A program made the position numbers and the translations under genes. Below, in pieces: positions 45,111-55,578 of a stretch of 64,000 bases of DNA (its first letter is position 1; the number at the start of each line of letters is the position of its first letter). Location: assembly GCF_031143425.1 (NCBI RefSeq), contig NC_090450.1, positions 223,211,442-223,275,441 of the forward strand, in the 5' to 3' direction. Under the pieces are notes generated by a model. That model did not search any database. It was not told the origin of the DNA and saw only the letters and a program-made list of their open reading frames with translations. This DNA comes from Pleurodeles waltl (lineage: Eukaryota > Chordata > Amphibia > Caudata > Salamandridae).

Positions 45111-46345
45111 GTAAGTCGTTATGCACAGTTTCGGGAGAGTGATGCATATTATTGGCTGTCATTGGAAAGGTATTACCTTACTCTAGAGAGAAAAGTTTAG
45201 TATGCTGGGAGATTGAGGCATAGCTGGATGCTTCTTGAGTCTTCTAATGTGTTGTGGCTGGAGCATATTATTGACTGTGCATCGTAGAGATCGTGACTAA
45301 AACTTCAGTTTGACTCATAGCACTTCGGTTACTTGGAGCTGGGTCGTCTTTTTTTTTGGTGTGTATTATTATCAGAAATTGTTGATTTTCTTTGCCTCTT
45401 CAGTCACAATGACCATGATACAGATACTCACCCAGCAACTGCCCTTTTGATTGGACAGTCTGTGCACTGTTCTGAAATTCAACTGAGTGAGTGTGGTGAG
45501 AAAGGAAAGGTGACTCCTGCAAGCTTAATGTAGCCTGGGGTGTTATAATAGCAACCAGGTGGCAGTCAAAGCTACCTGTTTTCACAATTCCACTTGGTGG
45601 ATAGAGGCTGTAGTTTTCATCGGGTATCCTTATAACTTACTCTGAGAAGACCTGAAGTTAGTGCAGTTAGGTGGCATATCACTACTGCTTATCCTCAACA
45701 GTCATTGCAGCTTTGTTTGAGCACTTGAGCTGCAATATGTTTGAGATGCCCATGCAATACACAGTTTCCTCTGGAGGCTTTTACAGGGGCTTCTATAACA
45801 GGCACATAGGCTGACATTCAAGAGTATTTGTATGTGTCTTTCAGAAAACACTACCTTCTTATGGAGATGTATGCATTCAGTGATAGTGTCAGGATGAAGA
45901 CAATCTATGTAGCTGTGTCGTGCCACTATTTTCCTTTGGTCTTGAAAAGTCCATGGTCTTTTTGCGTTTTGGAAATGTTTAGGGCCCCAGAGCATGAAGA
46001 GCACCTGAAACTGCAAAGGAGTGTTCTTGAGGATCACCCTTTGGGGCATCCGGAAAGGGCATGCCTTCACTTGGTCTTCCCACCCATGCCTCCAAAAATC
46101 TACTCGCCCACTTGCTGTGGTGAGGCAATTAAGATGCCTGTAAATCTTGTTCTCGTCACATTTGCTCTGTGTTTGGAGACAGAGGTAAAAAGTCAGTTTG
46201 CCTCACAAACAATGTTCCTTCTCACTGCAGAGTTCCAGGATTTTATCAGGTTTTCCATAACACACAACATTTAAATAGCTAAGTCAACTCTACAAACGTG
46301 AGATGAAATTCTTTTTTTCAATATGATGAAACTAAATGAGAACAT
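45111..46345 (+). other. Start of intron 3; nothing else recognised
   Basis: It begins with the strong donor of exon 3. A 148-codon frame at 45828-46274 has no family resemblance, no splice logic and an overlapping 122-codon frame on the other strand; I do not call it. Confidence 0.5.
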
Positions 46346-47220
46346 TTAGGCCCTCATTACAACCCTGGCGGTCGGTGTTAAAGCAGCGGTAATACCAACA
46401 ACATGCCGGCGGTAAAAAAATGGAATCACGACCACGGCGGAAACGGCCAAAACAGACAGCTACTTTAACACTCCGACCGCCATGGCGGTAGCAACAAACA
46501 CCGCGTCTGTCACCGCCAACAGACAGGCGGAGGACAATGTACCGCCCACAGTATTACAAGGCACCAATCCACCAGCTTTTCCGGAGCGGTACCAACAACA
46601 TCAAAAGCAAGGCGGAAACAATCTTTGGAAGGGAAACCACTCACCTTTCGACACTAAACAAAGAACCACGACGCCATGGAGCCCGAACTTCAGGTCCTGC
46701 CGATGCTGGTGTATCTGCTAATACACCAGAAACATCAAAGAAGGTGGCGGCGACGACCACGGTGAGTTCTGCACCTAGCACACAGGGGAGGGGGGGGAGA
46801 AAAAAGAGAGTGACACACACACACAACACGCAACATCCCGACCCTTACCCACAACACCATACACACAAACACATGCAGCAACATTACATGTAGACCCCGT
46901 AACCCCCTGGAAGAACGCAAGGACAAAAGGAATTGAGTTAAATCAGTGATATTTAGAAAATGAGGATAAAGTTAACGTTTGTAAACAACAGTATATACAA
47001 ATATTTACAATATGTTTAGAGGGCCGTACACTGTCCTTTGCAAATGTCCGTGGACCAGTGAGCCAAAAAAACAGGGGCGAAGCCCACACTTGACTCCTGC
47101 CTCAAAACGGAGAGAACACTGCAGGGGCATCAGGTCGAAAACAGACTGGCACCTCAGGAGGAATGGGAGGGGGGGCACCTCAGCCGGAAGATGGAATAAC
47201 ACCACTGCTCCTGAAGGGAG

Positions 47221-47560
47221 CTCCATGCCCACTGCTTGGTCCTGGGGAGTTCCAGGCCACAGTCTCTCAAGTGAGTGGTTTGCCCACTGCTTGGTCCTGG
47301 GGAGTGCAAGGCCACAGTCTCTAAAGTGGGTGGTTTGCCCACTGCTTGGTCCTGGGGAGTGCAAGGCCACAGTCTCTCAAGTGGGTGGTTTGTCCACTGC
47401 TTGGTCCTGGGGAGTGCAAAGCCACAGTCTCTCAAGTGGTTGGTTTGCCCACTGCTTGGTCCTGTGGAGTGCAAAGCCACAGTCTCTCTAGTAGGTGGTT
47501 TGCCCACTGCTTGGTTCTGGGGAGTGCAAAGCCACAGTCTCTCAAATGGGTGACATGTTC
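47221..47560. repeat. Minisatellite, about 60-bp unit, five to six copies
   Basis: TGCCCACTGCTTGGTCCTGG-GGAGTG-CAAGGCCACAGTCTCTCAAGTGG recurs at about 47227, 47281, 47341, 47395, 47455 and 47509. Because 60 is divisible by three, several frames stay open in both directions, giving artefactual proteins of 90-160 codons. Confidence 0.9.
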
Positions 47561-47815
47561 CACTGGTCCTGGAGGGGGCTTTGTGTCCAGTGTGCTTCAT
47601 CTTGCCAAGGACAGGGTGAGTGGATGCCTTTCTCCTCTGGTTCTGGAGGGGGCTTTGTGCCCAGTGTGCTTCATCCTGCTAAGGAAAGTGATAGTGGATG
47701 CATATCTCCACTGGTTCTAGAGGGGGCTGTGTGCCCAGTGTGCTTCATCCTACAAAGGAAAGTGATAGTGGATGCGTATCTCCACTGGTTCTGGAGGGGG
47801 CCTTGTGCCCAGTGA
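47561..47815. repeat. Minisatellite, about 70-bp unit, four copies
   Basis: CTGGTTCTGGAGGGGGC(T/C)TTGTGCCCAGTGTGCTTCATC repeats at about 47562, 47637, 47708 and 47784. It adjoins the 60-bp array and lies downstream of the minus-strand Myb-like gene. Confidence 0.88.
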
Positions 47816-48192
47816 TGCTGCACCTGGGGTGTGGCAGTTCACATTCCCTCACCTGGGTGTCTGAGCTATGAGATGTGCAGGGAACAGGTAGCATGATATT
47901 AAATGGAGGCAGAGCCGCACTCCATCCTGTGGCGACTTATGCTGCAAACTGCTGGTAGTGCTGGTGCTGGTTGTAGTGCTTCAAGTGGTGGGTCCAGGCC
48001 GCCTCCTGCATCCCCGGACACCTGCCCACTGGGAATGCTGCTGATGACAGATGTAGTGGCACTGGCTGGGCGTGTGGCAGTTCAGATGGAGGCGCAGGTG
48101 GCGGTGCTTGCGGCGGTGTCTGCGGCGGAGATGCTGCTGTTGCAGGCCGTGGTGCAGGTGCTGGTAGTAGTGAAGGGAGACACCAGGCCATC

Positions 48193-50801
48193 TCATGCAG
48201 CCTCGGACGGCTGCCCACTGGGGATGATGCTGCTGACTGTTGTTGTGGCAGCGGCGGTGCAGGCGGCGGTGCAGGTGGCGGGGCAGATGGTGGTGCAGGT
48301 GGCGGTGCCTTCCGCGGTACAGGTTGCTGGGCTGTCAGTACTTATGGTGGGCACCAGTCCCTCACCTGGAGGGTCTGAGGTCTGAAGTGCCTTGCCCTGG
48401 GTTTTCTTGCCCTTCCCCACCTTGCCAGACGCTGCTGGGACCTTGGCACTGGCAGATGCAGTTTTGGAGGAGGCCTTGTTGGTTGGGTCCTGCTTTTTGG
48501 CCATGCTGCTTGCTGGCACCCTCATCACCTTGGCAGGTGGCGGAATGGTTTGGTCCTTTGCAGGGTTTGCTGGCACGCTGGCAGTCCTGACAGGTGCCCC
48601 TTTTGATCCCCTGGGACTTGCAGGAACCACTGCGGACCCCGACTTGGTGGCTGAGGTGCTGGCCTGGGATCTTGACACCCTGGCCCGAGGGGAAGGACGG
48701 GGGGGAGAGAAGTAGGGAAGAGGTCAAAGTTAGCAAGGAAAAGTTTTTTAGACACGCTGGGACGGGAAGATGGAGAGGGTTTGGGAGTGGAGGAAGTGGG
48801 AGTGGTTGTAGGAGGTGACTTCCTGCTGAGTTTGGGTGAAGGTGCATGGGCTGGATGCTGTTGTGAGGTGGATGGCTGTTGGGTGGGTGGGTGCTTGCTT
48901 TTGTGTACTTTGTGAGGAGGGATCACAGACATACTGGGAGAGGACACAGGGGACGTTTGCATGGTTATGGGGGTGGTGACTGCTTGTGAGGGTTGTGTAG
49001 TGATGGGCGTGCTGTGATGGAGGTAGTGGATAAGGATGTAGTGGATAGTGCATGCAGGTGTGAGTGGAGACGAGACTGGGAGGGGGTTGGACGAAGAGGA
49101 GGAGGGGGACACGGTTGAGGCAGGGGATGTTGGAGTGTCTACATGGGCATGGTGCTTGTGTGAGTGCCTGTGAGATGAGGTGTGGTGCTTATGTTTTCCT
49201 GAGCCACTTTTGTGTGCTGATTTGGGTGAATGCTGGTCTGAAGGTGTGCTTGGGATTGGTTGGGGTTGAGGGTATTGGTACTGGGTAGAGAAAGTTGGAG
49301 GGGGAGGCTAGACACAGGGACAATGGCTGCCATCAGTGCTGAGGCCAGAGCCTGAAATGCTCTCTGTTGGGCTGCCACACCTGAGTGAATGCCCTCCAGT
49401 TATGCATTTGTTTGTTGCAAATGCCTCTCGTCACCCTGGATGGCATTCAGAGTGGTTGACTGCCAAGCAGTGAGGGTCTCAAGAGGTCAATAGCCTCCTC
49501 ACTGAGGGCAGCAGGGCTGACTGGGGCGGGGCCTGAGGTGCCTGGGGCGAAGGAGATGGCCACTCTCCTGGGTGAGCGGGCACGGGAAACACGCTGAGGG
49601 GCTGCTGGGATGGCGGTGCTGGTAGATGGTGTGGCGGCCCTACCTGTTGTTGTGGAGGGCACAGAGGTATCCGCCACCGCAAGGGAGCTTCCATTGGAGG
49701 AGGAATCGCTGTCACTGGTCTCCCCTCCTGTCCCCGTCATGGTGCTCCCCTCGCCCTCCGTCCCACTGGTGCATTCACCCTTAGTGGATTCACCTTCATG
49801 GGCCATGTGGGATGCAGCTCCCTCCGTCGCCAGTGCCTCTGCTCTTCCGCCAGATTATGCTAATGCACACAAGGACAGGGTGACAAAACAAAAAGGGGGT
49901 GAGAGACAGAGGATACACTTGGTCAATGCCAGCAACACCACTACAGTTGGCGTACACAACACACAGGGATCAGCCCTATGCACTAGGCCATGCCCAACCA
50001 GTCACTAAGGTAGTCACAAGCCCATGGGTTACAATGGCTAACGCCAGCATCTGCACACCTGACACCCACAGGACCCTGCCCAGTAGTATATGCCCACTTA
50101 CACCATTGGGTTTGGAGTGCTTCAGAGCCTGCACACAGGAGACCTACCCTGCCATGATCACCCTGGCCTAGGGTCACCCGCAGCCCACATACCCAACCCA
50201 GCTACCTCCTAAAGTGCGCAAAGTCAGGAATCAGAATCTGTACTCACCCCCTTGTGGCTGCTGTGATGCCATCAAGCGCCCATCCAACTCCGGATAGGCC
50301 ACCGCCAGGATGCAGAACATCAGGGGGGTCATGGTGCAACGGGCACCCCTTCCACGTTGGGAGGCCAGCCCCGGCTGGGCCTCCGCTGTTTTCTTCGTCC
50401 AGCGGCGCAGGTCCTCCCATCTCTTGTGGCAGTGGGTACTCCTCCTGTGATAGACCCCCAGGGTCCGCACCTCCTTAGTGATGGCACACCAAATACCCTT
50501 TTTCTGGTGGGCGCTGACCTAGAGGGAAAAGACAGGAGGAAAGGAAATTACTCACCCGTCCGGACCGTCATAATCATTGCCCACCAGTTTCCACCCATGC
50601 CCTGACACACATACACTGACCACCTCTCTCATGCAGCACTCAGGCCAGGACGCCTCAGCACCTCCCAACATGTGGCTTACATACACACCACTCAAAACAT
50701 GCATTGCCCACACATGTACTGAGGTAGGACCCCATCCACCAGTTTCTCCAACTCCTCTGCAGTGAAGGCAGGGGCCCTTTCCCCAGACACTATAGCCATT
50801 G
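48193..50801 (-). pseudogene. Harbinger Myb/SANT-like gene 1, minus strand, decayed
   Basis: Such proteins accompany Harbinger transposases, bind transposon DNA and bring the transposase to the nucleus. The first exon starts near 50801 with MAIVSGERAPAFTAEELEKL. After an intron whose acceptor is CCTCTAG at about 50521, the Myb-like domain continues as QKKGIW, EVRTLGVYHRRSTHCHKRWEDL and TMTPLMFCILAVAYPELDG, with a donor GGG/GTGAGT near 50244. A Ser/Thr/acidic linker (49447-49806) and an Ala/Leu segment (QRAFQALASALMAAIVPVSS, 49378 downward) follow with a frameshift near 49400, then a Pro/Ser/Thr-rich tail. The first exon donor is not convincing. It is transcribed divergently from the transposase, sharing the GC-rich interval 50802-51060. 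Confidence 0.7.
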
Positions 50802-50879
50802 TTGCTTCCAGACTCAGGTCACAGCAGCACTTGCAGTGTATGTCCTCTCCTGTTGACGGTCAGGTAGCATGTGAGTGAG

Positions 50880-51070
50880 TTGTTAGAAAATGGTGGTCAC
50901 GTCCGCGGCGGTGCGTACCGTCACCGCCGGCGTACATCGCCATTGGCTCTTGGAACCCATAGGGCCCAATGATAACTAATGCGAAGTTGCGCGGTGGTGA
51001 TCGACCGCCTACCGCGACGTCGCACAACACCAGTGCACTTACCTCATTTCCACTTGTCCTTCCTCACAGG
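50880..51070. promoter_or_regulatory. Probable divergent promoter region of the Harbinger element
   Basis: A CpG-rich interval (ACGTCCGCGGCGGTGCG, CACCGCCGGCGTAC) lies between the divergent Myb-like gene 1 and the transposase and ends in a splice-acceptor-like TCCTTCCTCACAG at 51057-51069. The role is inferred from position only. Confidence 0.4.
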
Positions 51071-51204
51071 TCAGGCAGCCGCCATTTCAGGGGGGCACAT
51101 GGCATGGCACCTAACTGCGTCACAGCAGACACTGGCCCATCAACTAACTCTCAACTTCACATACTGCTTCTGTGACCTAACTTCAGCAGCAGTTGTGCAT
51201 TCTA

Positions 51205-52352
51205 TGTGGAAATATGACGTTCTGCTCACCCTTCTCCTCCATAGGCTACAACCGCTGAGGCAAATGATGAGATGGCTGCATCCTCTGGTGTACAGACCCC
51301 TGGTGGACCTGTCGACAATGGAGGACAGACACATCATCATCACATACAGACTGGATCGTGCCACAATCCAAGAGCTGTGTGCTCAATTGGAGCCAGACCT
51401 GATGTCAACTATCCGCCAACACCCCTCTTGTGCAGGTTCTGTCAGTTTGGTTCATTTCAAACTACAGTGGCCATGGCATCAGGAAAGCCTCAGCCAATGT
51501 TCTCCAGCGTGTTGACCAGAGTGTTGTCTGCCCTGCTGAAAAACATGCGCAGCTACATCGTATTCCCCCAGATGGAGGATTTGGCCACAGTGAAAGCTGA
51601 CTTTTATGCCCTTGGACATATCCCCAACATCATTGGTGCCATTGATGGTACACATGTGGCATTTGTCCTCCCTCCCCCCCCCCGGCGAAATGAACAGATT
51701 TACAGGAATAGAAAATGCTATCACTCGATGAATGTGCAGATGGTGTGTCCAGTACATCTCCCATGTGAATGCCAAATATCCTGGCTCTCTGCATGACACC
51801 TATATCTTGAGGAATAGCAGCATCCCTTATGTGATGGGCCAACTCCAGAGGCACTGGGTGTGGCTATTAGGTGAGCCCAAGGTCGCCACCCACTATGGGA
51901 AGGTGTCTGGGGATGGGGTTGTCCCTAAGGGTTAGTGTGTGTCTAACAGTTGTCCCTCGATATTTACAGGTGACTCTGGTTACCCCAACCTCTCATGGCA
52001 ACTGACCCCAGTGAGGAATGCCAGGACAAGGGCAGAGGAACGTTACAATGAGGCACATGGGCATACAAGGAAGATTATTGACAGAACCTTCGGCCTCCTG
52101 AAGGCCAGGTTCCGGTGCCTCCATCTGACTGGTGGATCCCTGTACTACTCACCCAAGAAGGTGTGCCAGATCATTGTGGCATGCTGTATGTTGCACAACC
52201 TGGCCTTGAGACGTCAGGTGCCTTTTCTGCAGGAGGATGAGTCTGGAGATGGTCTTGTGGCAGTGGTGGAGCCTGTGGACAGTGAGGAAGAGGAGGCAGA
52301 TGAAGAAGATGTGGACAACAGAACAAACATTATACAGCAGTACTTCCTGTGA
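51205..52352 (+). pseudogene. PIF/Harbinger DDE transposase with one intron, two frameshifts
   Basis: The transposase cuts and pastes the element. Visible in order: YRPLVDLSTMEDRHIIITYRL (N-terminal), SFQTTVAMASGKPQPMFSSVL, IIGAIDGTHVAF (first catalytic Asp), NRKCYHSMNVQMVC, KYPGSLHDTYILRNSS (second Asp), then LLG/DSGYPNLSW, EERYNEAHGHTRKIIDRTFG (Glu region), ending QQYFL. An intron of 99 bp (51871-51969, GTGAGC...TTACAG) splits the GDSGYP motif. Frame changes near 51420-51440 and 51740 break the gene. Compared with HARBI1-like proteins all catalytic blocks are present. It converges on Myb-like gene 2, 300 bp downstream. Confidence 0.88.
51871..51969 (+). other. Intron in the Harbinger transposase
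   Basis: CTATTAG/GTGAGC to TTTACAG/GTGACTC. Joining the flanks restores Leu-Leu-Gly-Asp-Ser-Gly-Tyr-Pro, the conserved block around a catalytic region, so the splice is well supported. Confidence 0.85.
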
Positions 52353-52657
52353 CACACAGGTAAGAGACTGTAACTCAAATTTACATTACAGTAAACTTTT
52401 GGACATTGTACATTGTATCCTCTTACCCTCTTTCTATTGACACTGACGTTTCCCTTTGGAATCACTATTTTCAGATCTGTGTACCCTATTCTGGCTACTG
52501 CTATATGTACTGCTGCCCACCAAATGTCTTCCTGTGGTATATTTCACTGAACATAGATGTTGCAATACTTTGATAATGTTGTGATAATACATCTTTATAA
52601 TCATTACACTGACTCCAGTATGGTTTCTGTTTCAAGGGTGTTTATTTTCTGTGCAAA

Positions 52658-54374
52658 TTAGTATGGGGATAAGTGCAAGGGGCTGGGTTGATGGTGGAGG
52701 AATGTCCAGTTAGATTCCAGTCTGTTGGTTTCACAGGTGTATTGTCCAATGGGGCATTGGAAGTGGAGCAATGGCAGTTCAAGGTGGACAGGGTGACATA
52801 GTGGGACAGAAGGGTGACAATAAGGAGAGTCTTTTTTCCTGGTGTGGGTCTTGGCAATGTTCTCTGGCTTCTGCTTGGATTGCAGGGACCATTTGCGGGG
52901 TGGTTCTCCTTCTGCATGGGGTGGGGTGCTGGTGGCCTGGTGGTCCTGTGGTGGGCCTTCCTGTCTACTAGCGCCGGCGGAGGTGGAAGGCTGTTCCTCA
53001 GTTTGCCTAGTGTCAGGGGCCCTTTGTTGTGCCACTGCCTCCCTCATGGTCTTGCCCATATCAGCCAGCACCCTTGCAGTGGTGACCAGGATGGTGTATA
53101 TTTTAGTTAGGTCCTCCCTGATCCCCAGGTACTGTCTCTCCTGGAGCTGCTGTGTCTCCTTTAACTTGGCCAGTACCTGGCACATGGTCTCCTGGGAATG
53201 GTGGTATGCTCCCAGGATGTTGGAGAGTGCCTCATGGAGGGTCGGTTCCCTGGGCCTGTCCTCTCCCTGTCGCACAGCAGTCCTCCAAGCTTCCCTGTTG
53301 TCCTGTGCCTCTGTATCCTGATCCGTGTGCCCACTGCCACTGACCCCAGGTCCCTGATCGTCCTGTGTTTGTGGGGTTGCCTGGGGTCCCTGTAGTGGTG
53401 GACACACTGCTGATTGATGTGTCGTTGGGGACAGTGGCATGGGCCCGCTGGGTGGGTGCTGTGCTGGTGATTCCTGAGGGGGGAGGCTCTGTGGTGGTAT
53501 GGGACTGTGGCAGGGTAACACACTGTCCAGAGGTCCCTGATGGGCCAGGTTGGTCATCGTGATCAGGCGTGCAGAGCTGCTGTGATCACTGTGGGCCTCT
53601 TCTGGCAGGGGGCTGGCACCTCCTCTCCGGTGACATTGGGTAAGGGTCCTGTTGGGATGCAAATGCATTGTTAATGTATTTGTGTGTGCCATCTTGTGCA
53701 ATGGGTGTGTTTCCCTGTATGATTGTGCTTTCCCTATCGGCTTGACCTTGTGTGAGTGGTGATTTTGTGGGCTGGGTGAGTCTCTCTATTGGGCATGCTG
53801 GGATGATGGGTGTCCATGCAGGTCTGTGATGGGGGTCCATGCATTGTTGTTGCATGCAGGGCTTGGTATTGGGATGGGTGGGTTGTGATGGTGGGGTATA
53901 TGTGAGGTGTTGGAGTGATGGGGTGTGGTTAGGGGTAGGGTTTTGTGATGGCATGCAGGTAGGGTGGGGGATATAATGGTTAAGATTTGACTTACCAGAG
54001 TCCAGTCCTCCTGCTACTCCAGCGAGGCCCACAGGATGCATTATTGCCAAGACCTGCTCCTCCCATGTTGTTAGTTGTGGAGGAGGAGGTGGTGGTCCAC
54101 CGCCAGTCCTCTGTACAGCAATCTGGTGTCTTGAGACCACGGAATGCACCTTTCCCCGTAGGCCGTTCCACCTCTTCCTGATGTCATCCCTTCTTCTTGG
54201 ATGCTGTCCCATGGCGTTGACCCTGTCCACGATTCTCCGCCATAGCTCCATCTTCCTTGCAATGGACGTCTGCTGCACCTGTGATCCGAATAGCTGTGGC
54301 TCTACCCAAATGATTTCCTCCACCATGACCCTTAGCTTCTCCTCTGAAAACCTGGGGTGTCTTTGGGTTGCCAT
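52658..54374 (-). CDS. Harbinger Myb/SANT-like (NAIF1/MSANTD-type) gene 2, minus strand, apparently intact
   Basis: The start ATG at 54374 opens MATQRHPRFSEEKLRVMVEE. The trihelix Myb domain spans about residues 8-110: three tryptophan/helix positions in FSEEKL, KMELWRRIVDRVNAMG and DDIRKRWNGLRGKV, then a poly-Pro stretch and TWEEQVLAIM. The first exon ends at a donor TCTG/GTAAGTC (about 53993). An acceptor GGAGAG near 53616 continues in frame as GGASPLPEEAHSDHSSSARL and the second exon stays open to about 52658, with a coiled-coil-like segment (ETMCQVLAKLKETQQLQERQ) and ALADMGKTMREAVAQQ-like helices. Presumed DNA-binding partner of the transposase. The acceptor choice is inferred from frame; other acceptors exist (CCCAACAG near 53656) but lead to a stop. 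Confidence 0.72.
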
Positions 54375-54990
54375 GGATGTGGTGTGAGTGATGTGTGAGG
54401 ATGTGTGGGGTGATGTGTTGGGGTGTATACTGTGGATGGTGTATGGGTGATGGTGTTCTGTGCCTCTGAGTGAGTGTGTGCTCTTTGCTTGTCTCTCTGT
54501 GCTTGGTCTCTGTTTTTTTCATTGTAAGGGGTTGTCGGTAATGTGGGGGTGTGTTTCATAGTGGTATGAATGTGTGGGTGTGGTGTGTGTATGTGTGTCA
54601 GGTGTGTGTATTTTGAATTGTCCAATGTGGTGCGGTTTTGTAAGTGTGTTTGCATTTTGAGCGCGGGGGTGTGTACCACCAATGGTTTACCGCGGTTGAA
54701 AGACCGCTTCGTTGATTCATGGGTCGTGATACTGTGGGCGTATTCCTGTTTGCGTAACGGTGTGTGTTTTGCTATCACTAGTTTATCACTGACCTTTGGT
54801 GTGGCGGACTTGTGTGGGTGTCAGTATTGTGGAGGATTTTTATGTGTGGGTCATAATACCCGTGGCGGAATCCCGCCGCGGTCACGGTCACGGTATCTTG
54901 GCGGCCGTCGGAACGGCAGTAGATGGCATTTACCGCCAGGGTTTTAATGAGGGCCTTAGATTTTCACACAGATTGTTAATACAATATATA

Positions 54991-55575
54991 GGCCCTGATT
55001 CTGACCTTGGCGGACGGCGGAGGCCGTCCGCCAAGGTACCGCCGCCGAATGACTGCACCGGCCATTCAGACATTTCCTCTGGGCCGGCGGGCGCTCTCCA
55101 AAAGAGCGCCCGCCGGCCCAGAGGAAATGCCCCTGCAACGAGGACGCCGGCTCAGAATTGAGCCGGCGTAGTTGCAGGGGTGCAACGGGTGCAGTTGCAC
55201 CCGTCGCGTATTTCAGTGTCTGCAAAGCAGACACTGAAATACTTTGCGGGGCCCTCTTACGGGGGCCCCTGCAGTGCCCATGCCATTGGCATGGGCACTG
55301 CAGGGGCCCCCAGGGGCCCCGCGGCACCCCCTACCGCCATCCTGTTCATGGCGGTAGGGGGTGTCAGAATCCCCATGGCGGCGGGGCGCGCTCCGCCGCC
55401 ATGGAGGATTCCCCCGAGCAGCGGAAAGTCGGCGGGAGACCGCCGACTTTCCGCTTCTGACCGCGGCTGAACCGCCGCGGTCAGAATGCTCGTGGGAGCA
55501 CCGCCAGCCTGTTGGCGGTGCTCCCGTGGTCGGTGGCCCTGGCGGCCACCGGCCGCCAGGGTCAGAATGACCCCC
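54991..55575. mobile_element. Harbinger-like MITE built of consecutive hairpins
   Basis: Ends GGCCCTGATTCTGACCTTGG and (inward from the right) GGGGGTCATTCTGACCCTGG form an inverted repeat related to the large Harbinger ends. ATA flanks both sides (54988-54990 and 55576-55578). The 585-bp interior is about 70 percent GC and consists almost wholly of adjacent inverted repeats with loops of 3-10 bases. No coding frame is credible. Confidence 0.85.
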
Positions 55576-55578
55576 ATA

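Larger units (their letters stand above)
46349..54955 (+). mobile_element. PIF/Harbinger transposon, 8.6 kb, TSD TTA
   Basis: The left end GGCCCTCATTACAACCCTGGCGG and the right end (read inward) GGCCCTCATTAAAACCCTGGCGG form terminal inverted repeats. TTA at 46346-46348 and at 54956-54958 is the 3-bp duplication typical of PIF/Harbinger. It carries a transposase on the + strand and two Myb/SANT-like genes on the minus strand, plus minisatellites. Copies of this family are abundant in Pleurodeles, which is the main support for the host inference. Confidence 0.92.

Noticed and set aside
45828..46274. 148-codon frame as a gene
   Set aside because: No recognisable motif, no neighbouring exon structure, and an overlapping 122-codon frame on the other strand.
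47154..49112. Long Pro/Ser-rich frames on both strands as separate genes
   Set aside because: They fall in minisatellites or in the low-complexity tail of Myb-like gene 1; composition alone keeps them open.
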